A stretch of DNA of 64,000 bases, taken from assembly GCF_016495725.1 (NCBI RefSeq), contig NZ_CP054705.1, positions 434,001-498,000 of the forward strand, in the 5' to 3' direction. Below, piece after piece: positions 60,152 through 64,000 of the stretch (positions within the stretch are counted from its first letter, which is position 1; each line of letters begins with the position of its first letter). A program made the translations under genes and the position numbers. The notes under the pieces are model-generated. The model did no database searches. It saw nothing but the letters and a program-made list of their open reading frames with translations, and had not been told where the DNA came from. This DNA comes from Salicibibacter cibarius (GTDB lineage Bacteria > Bacillota > Bacilli > Bacillales > Marinococcaceae).

Positions 60152-60469
60152 ATGTCTGAAAAAAATGAAAACATGAGCATGCAAGAACGAATTGATTACT
60201 TTTACAGACAAAGCGGTGGTCCCGGAAACCCGGAAATTGAAAGGATTCTAAAAGATCATTTGTTGAATGGCAAAGACCACGGGATACCGGGGCAAAAAGA
60301 AGAACCGAAGGACGCGTTTACGGAAGTGTTCCTCAGTGACCATTCTACCCAGCCGATCGTAATGGGGTTCATGAAAATGCGATTTGCCATGAAGGAACAA
60401 TGGGAGGCTTATTTAAACGCAAAACAGACAGATTACAGCCAATTGGATAAAATGAAAAACATGAACTGA
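60152..60469 (+). CDS. Small soluble hypothetical protein
   Basis: 105 residues from ATG 60152 with ATGGAGGAGG upstream. Hydrophilic and helical: MQERIDYFYRQSGGPGNPEIERILKDHLLNGKDHG, then DAFTEVFLSDHSTQPIVMGFMKMRFAMKEQWEAYLNA. There is no signal peptide, cysteine or known motif. No family recognised. It is probably in the same transcript as the ABC1-kinase gene, 25 bp away, and precedes the second envelope module. Confidence 0.55.
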   Translation: MSEKNENMSMQERIDYFYRQSGGPGNPEIERILKDHLLNGKDHGIPGQKEEPKDAFTEVFLSDHSTQPIVMGFMKMRFAMKEQWEAYLNAKQTDYSQLDKMKNMN

Positions 60470-60481
60470 TCGAGGCGCCGC

Positions 60482-60493
60482 AAAATGTAGGGG
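60482..60493 (+). promoter_or_regulatory. ATGTAGGGG motif upstream of envelope module B
   Basis: AAAATGTAGGGG, matching the core of the recurrent motif, 170 bp before the first gene of module B. A TATAAT box (60595-60600) follows without a good -35. Confidence 0.4.
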
Positions 60494-60664
60494 TTTTTTA
60501 TGTCGAATGAACGGCCTTAGGAAAAATTTAGTATGAATGTCTTTATTTTTTGACAATACGACACTTATAGAATGGTTTTTAAATAGGCGTGTATTATAAT
60601 GAAGTTGACATGTGCAGAGGGAGCGTTCAGCTCCCTTACACCCAACAAAGGAGGTGGCAGCAAA

Positions 60665-61540
60665 ATGGAAGAAACCGAAAGAATGGCTTTCGGACGAACC
60701 GTGAAAAAAAGAGTGTTCGCTGCCCTTGTTGCCGGTTTTCTGCTGCTCGGGGGCATGGTGGCTACTTTAGGGATGACCGGAACCGCCTTCGCGTTGCCGT
60801 TGGGCGGAATTGGGGACTTTAATGTGAGTTTTGACGAATTGGAAGGAGAAGGATTTTCCCTGAACCCGAATATCGGCGAAACAGGCGATGCGGATGCCGC
60901 TCCTTTGGTGCGAAACCAAATTGACAGGGCGACCATCGATGGGTTGCATATTTACAAGGACTTACCTATGCCGGGCGGCGATTGGATTCGAATTAACATT
61001 GCTGCTTCTGAGCCTACAACAATCGAGGGGTTGGTGCAAGATGCCCGTTTTGTTGACGCTGATTTGAATTTTACGGAGATGGGTATGGGTCAGACGAATA
61101 CATCCGATATGTCACCGGAAGACGCTTTCCGGGAGAATTGGTCGTCTGACGCGGATACAGTCACGATTACAGACGGAGAAATTATTACGAGTTACTTATT
61201 CCAAAACATGGTCAGCTTGCAAGGGGCACAAATTTACATCGATTTTATCGACGAACCCGACAGTGGTGCTGGCAGCCCTCCGTCAATAGATGATTCCGGC
61301 ACAGCATCAACAACGACAGGTGATGGCGGCGGCAGCTCCATTGACACGAGTGACAGCGACAGTGACAGAGACGGAGAAAGCGAAACTGCCGCGGGTCCGG
61401 GAAGCAGTGGGGATAGCGATGCCTCGGGCGGAGCACTTCCGTCAACCGCTGGGAATACTGTGGTCATGATTTTAATTGGGTTATTTGCAGTAGCGATAGG
61501 CAGCGTGTTTGTGTTCAGGAAAAGGATTTTTGCCGCGTAA
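60665..61540 (+). CDS. DUF6230-like exported protein with LPxTA sorting signal, module B copy 1
   Basis: 291 residues from ATG 60665, AAAGGAGGTGG upstream. N-terminal TVKKRVFAALVAGFLLLGG and a hydrophobic helix to about residue 40, then ALPLGGIGDFNVSFDELEGEGFSLNPNIGETGDAD, the DUF6230 pattern, and a beta-rich domain to about residue 200. A Ser/Asp/Gly-rich stalk follows (residues 205-255), then a classical sorting signal: LPSTAG, a hydrophobic stretch NTVVMILIGLFAVAIGSVFVF and RKRIF. This is cell-wall anchoring by sortase, or at least a C-terminal membrane anchor. Unlike the other DUF6230-like proteins in the window, it is fixed at both ends. Confidence 0.8.
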   Translation: MEETERMAFGRTVKKRVFAALVAGFLLLGGMVATLGMTGTAFALPLGGIGDFNVSFDELEGEGFSLNPNIGETGDADAAPLVRNQIDRATIDGLHIYKDLPMPGGDWIRINIAASEPTTIEGLVQDARFVDADLNFTEMGMGQTNTSDMSPEDAFRENWSSDADTVTITDGEIITSYLFQNMVSLQGAQIYIDFIDEPDSGAGSPPSIDDSGTASTTTGDGGGSSIDTSDSDSDRDGESETAAGPGSSGDSDASGGALPSTAGNTVVMILIGLFAVAIGSVFVFRKRIFAA

Positions 61541-61588
61541 GACATGTAAATAATGAAAATATAATTATGATTAAAGAGGTGGGACGTT

Positions 61589-62176
61589 ATGCAGGAAGAA
61601 ACAGTAGCTGTTGGACGGACAGTGAAAAAGAGGTTTTGGTCAGCAATAGCCGCCGGCTTTCTAGCATTCGGCGCGATGATCGCTGTGTTTGGCATGAATA
61701 TGACAGCGGTTGCATTGCCACTCGGCGGAATGGGTGACTTTTATGTCGAACTTGATGAACTGCAAGGCGAAGATTTTCATTTAGCGCCGCATATCGGCGA
61801 AACAGGTGAGGCGGATGAAGCCCCCATGATCCGTAATGAAATTGGAAGTGTAGATATCACAAATTTGCACATTTATAAAGATTTGAGATTGCCGGGAACG
61901 GAAAGTTGGATCCGAATTAACATTACCTCCCCGAGCGTTTCCATTGATGGACTCATTCAAGATGCCCGGCTCATTGATGCCAATCTGGACTTTAACAATT
62001 TGGCAATCGAACAACGCAACACGGAAGAATTTACGGAAAATTGGACGCAAAACGCGGATACGATCACAATTACAGACGCTAAAATTGTAACCGATTATTT
62101 GTTCCAAAGTGTCGTTAGCCTGGAAGGTGCAGAGATATCGATTGAAAACATCGATGAACCGGAAATGACCGAATAA
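61589..62176 (+). CDS. DUF6230-like exported protein, module B copy 2
   Basis: 195 residues, AAGAGGTGGG upstream. Nearly the same N-terminus as the previous product (VAVGRTVKKRFWSAIAAGFLAFGAMIAVFG, then ALPLGGMGDFYVELDELQGEDFHLAPHIGETGEADEAPMIRNEIG) and the same beta-rich domain. It ends at the residue where its partner's stalk begins, so it has no sorting signal. The N-terminal helix may be a signal peptide or anchor. Tandem with its longer paralogue, followed by a DUF6114 gene. Function unknown. Confidence 0.8.
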   Translation: MQEETVAVGRTVKKRFWSAIAAGFLAFGAMIAVFGMNMTAVALPLGGMGDFYVELDELQGEDFHLAPHIGETGEADEAPMIRNEIGSVDITNLHIYKDLRLPGTESWIRINITSPSVSIDGLIQDARLIDANLDFNNLAIEQRNTEEFTENWTQNADTITITDAKIVTDYLFQSVVSLEGAEISIENIDEPEMTE

Positions 62177-62216
62177 AAAAGCAATCATCCACAAAAGTGG
62201 AAAGGGGGCTCCTATC

Positions 62217-62729
62217 ATGAACAGCAAGAAGGAGGAAAGAATTCAGAAAAGGGAGCAAAAAAATCAGGTACAATTGGAGAAAAGACAATCGAAACTGGTG
62301 GATGCCGGTCGGTTTAAGCGTTGGAGAAATCGCAGGCCATTCTGGGGAGCAACGTTTACGTTGCTCGCCGGTTTAATGATTTTGTACATTCCGCTCCACC
62401 TTTACGCGATTGCTTTTGCGCCCGGAAGCTTGGCGTTTGTCGGCTTTTTGTTCGGTGGACTCGTCATAATCATGGGTGCGCTCGCGTATATTTATCCGCA
62501 ATTTTCCACCATTTTCGGTGTCGTTACGATTTTTCTGTCCATTCTTTCCATAATGGGTGCGCTCGGAGGGTTTATCGTCGGAACGATCGTTGGGATCATC
62601 GGCGGAGCCCTTTGTGTCGGATGGAGCATGGAAGAAGTGGAGGTTGACGAAAACCACTCCGGAGGGAAGAAAACGAAACGATCGAAGAAAGCGAAAGAAG
62701 ATGAAGGAACCGTTACAGCATCTACATGA
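62217..62729 (+). CDS. DUF6114-like membrane protein
   Basis: 170 residues, AAAGGGGG upstream. The charged N-terminus (about 45 residues, RIQKREQKNQVQLEKRQSK) is followed by the DUF6114 signature FKRWRNRRPFWGATFTLLAGLMILYIPL, then helices AFVGFLFGGLVIIMGALAYIYP and TIFLSILSIMGALGGFIVGTIVGIIGG. About four membrane helices and a basic tail. DUF6114 genes accompany DUF6230 genes in actinobacteria. No enzymatic or transporter motif. A membrane partner of the DUF6230-like proteins is the simplest inference. Confidence 0.82.
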   Translation: MNSKKEERIQKREQKNQVQLEKRQSKLVDAGRFKRWRNRRPFWGATFTLLAGLMILYIPLHLYAIAFAPGSLAFVGFLFGGLVIIMGALAYIYPQFSTIFGVVTIFLSILSIMGALGGFIVGTIVGIIGGALCVGWSMEEVEVDENHSGGKKTKRSKKAKEDEGTVTAST

Positions 62730-62765
62730 AACGTGCTAAAATCGGCAGGTTTAGGGGAATTTTAT

Positions 62766-64000
62766 ATGAAAAACAATCGCAAACTTCATAAACTCATCTT
62801 TAACATAAGTATGGTCTTCGTCCTCATTATCGGTCTTTCTCTCCCTACACCTGTTTCGCATACAGCCTTGGCGGAAGAGGAGGAAGACGATGAGAGCGGA
62901 TTCTTAGTAGAGGTCGATAAGGTAGATGGGCAAACGGATATTTTTGATTTAATCTTGGATCAAGAACTTAATATGGATGAAGGGGAGCTCACAGGGGTGA
63001 CGATCATCCAAGAATCAGTGGCGGCTGACGGTCGGACGCTCATCGTTAAAATCCATTCGGAAGGGCCGGTACCCGTTGAAAATTTGATAGGGGATGTAGA
63101 GGAGGTAGTTGAACTTGATGTTGCAGGGGGCCAATGTGCTCCTAGTCAAGCTCACTGGACATGTTTTGAAGATGTCGTTTTGCTCCTCAGTTATCAAGCA
63201 GTCGATACCATTTCCTTGCCGGACTCGACGGTTGAAGTCTGTTTTGAGGGAGAATGTGCAGGCGCGGGTGATGCCGATGGGATGAACATGGACATTGACG
63301 ATATCGAACTCGAAGACATGGACATGAACAGCCTTAATGAATTAGTGGACACGGTTGATGAAATGGTTGATGACGCCCAAGGGTTGCAGCAGGCCATCGA
63401 CGATGAAGGGCAAGTAAGCGCTGTTAAGCAGCGGTTGGATGAGGCAGAAGATGCCGTTGGACAACCTGATATGCTCCCTGATTTAGCAGCCGGCATCAAC
63501 GGTGCACATGAAATTTTGGATGAAAATGTGACCGATCTCGGGATCATGACCGCTAATGCAGATGACACATTGAAACAAGTGTCTAATCAAGTAGATTTAT
63601 ATGCGGAAAGGATTGAGCAGGAAGAAGAAGAATGGAGTGAAGAATGGGGCATCGAGCCTGAAGAATTTGAAGCATATCTCGACGAATTGGACACAGATGA
63701 GGTTGACGAAGAAGAACTGCCGGATGTCGACATCAGTGAATGGAAAGAAGAGATCTCTAATCTTCAAGAACGGATGTCAGATACCTACGGCAACGTTGAA
63801 GGATTAAACGAGCAAAGGCAAGAATTTACGAAAGAACTTGAAGACTTCCATGCGGGCGCACACGAGTTGGCAGGTGCCGTTGAAGAGGCAGACGGTTATT
63901 CCGATGATCAATTGGATGATGTACGCAAGGACTTGGATGTTGCTGAACCGGGCAAAACCGTTGAAAAGCAAATGTTCCAAGTAAATCAAGCATTGGAAGA
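62766..64000 (+). CDS. Exported acidic coiled-coil protein, module B (3' end outside window)
   Basis: From ATG 62766, preceded by TTTAGGGGA, the frame is open to the end of the window (411 codons). N-terminal signal peptide KLIFNISMVFVLIIGLSLPTP with likely cleavage after HTALA. A beta-rich domain follows (about residues 45-175), including two pairs of cysteines (GGQCAPSQAHWTCFED; EVCFEGECAG), possibly disulfides. Then comes a long acidic coiled coil rich in Glu and Asp. It is a paralogue of the protein encoded at 38629, with the same position at the end of its module, and this copy has an intact signal peptide. Probably extracytoplasmic; role unknown. Confidence 0.8.
   Translation, partial: MKNNRKLHKLIFNISMVFVLIIGLSLPTPVSHTALAEEEEDDESGFLVEVDKVDGQTDIFDLILDQELNMDEGELTGVTIIQESVAADGRTLIVKIHSEGPVPVENLIGDVEEVVELDVAGGQCAPSQAHWTCFEDVVLLLSYQAVDTISLPDSTVEVCFEGECAGAGDADGMNMDIDDIELEDMDMNSLNELVDTVDEMVDDAQGLQQAIDDEGQVSAVKQRLDEAEDAVGQPDMLPDLAAGINGAHEILDENVTDLGIMTANADDTLKQVSNQVDLYAERIEQEEEEWSEEWGIEPEEFEAYLDELDTDEVDEEELPDVDISEWKEEISNLQERMSDTYGNVEGLNEQRQEFTKELEDFHAGAHELAGAVEEADGYSDDQLDDVRKDLDVAEPGKTVEKQMFQVNQALE

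Noticed and set aside
60550-60600. Sigma-A promoter from TTGACA 60550 and TATAAT 60595
   Set aside because: The spacing is about 39 bp, far from 17; the TATAAT alone was only mentioned with the upstream motif.

Overview
The window looks like chromosomal DNA from a halophilic or alkaliphilic member of the Bacillaceae. I think of Salicibibacter-type organisms, but only from general resemblance. Evidence: strong GGAGG ribosome binding sites, TTG/GTG starts, very acidic secreted proteins, Bacillus-like tRNA-Thr and tRNA-Asn genes, and low to moderate GC.

Region 1 (1-16.4 kb) is most of an integrative conjugative element. In order it holds a VirD4/TraG coupling protein (cut by the window edge), a TrbL/VirB6-like membrane protein, small membrane proteins, a TrsD-like protein, a VirB4/TrsE ATPase, a CwlT-like two-domain wall hydrolase, two membrane-anchored proteins, an oriT-like repeat region, a ribbon-helix-helix-like accessory protein, a MOBL/MobP2-type relaxase, several mini-genes, an ArdC-like antirestriction protein, a DUF3991/TOPRIM protein, an Mrr-like nuclease and a txpA/ratA-like type I toxin-antitoxin locus. 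It stops against the 3' end of a tRNA-Thr gene, the usual geometry of tRNA-targeted integration. The integrase is not in the window. Several intrinsic terminators lie inside the transfer operon.

Region 2 (16.8-33.5 kb) is acyl-CoA catabolism. A LuxR-type GAF regulator and a divergent pair of MaoC/FAS1-like dehydratases (one frameshifted) are followed by a CBS-PAS sigma-54 activator. The activator is divergent from a large operon with a well-spaced -24/-12 promoter: enoyl-CoA hydratase, biotin carrier protein, AtuA N-terminal half, carboxyltransferase, biotin carboxylase, two acyl-CoA synthetases, AtuA C-terminal half and two IVD/LCAD-type acyl-CoA dehydrogenases. The gene content matches the acyclic terpene (Atu) or branched acyl-CoA carboxylase pathways, with multidomain enzymes split into subunits.

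Region 3 (34-64 kb) is a second lipid cluster. It has three further acyl-CoA synthetases, a paired acyl-CoA dehydrogenase in which one subunit lacks the catalytic base, an enoyl-CoA hydratase, an SDR dehydrogenase and a thiolase (together a full beta-oxidation cycle). It also has four SCP2-like lipid carriers (one broken by a small mobile element), an R2-like ligand-binding oxidase, a ferredoxin reductase and ferredoxin, a TetR regulator, a metallo-beta-lactamase-fold hydrolase and two ABC1/UbiB kinases. Two paralogous four-gene envelope modules flank the core: two DUF6230-like exported proteins, one DUF6114-like membrane protein and one exported acidic coiled-coil protein, at 35.9-40.4 kb and 60.7-64 kb. 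One module carries an LPxTA-type sorting signal. A recurrent CG(A/T)CATTTGTAGGGG-type motif lies upstream of several region 3 transcription units. My best reading is an envelope-linked system for handling, activating and oxidising a hydrophobic substrate, related in parts to actinobacterial lipid loci. The substrate is unknown.

Spacers in regions 2 and 3 carry tandem repeats of about 52 bp or 21 bp and three copies of an 89-92 bp two-hairpin element. All assignments come from reading the sequence and from memory of protein families; no database search was run.
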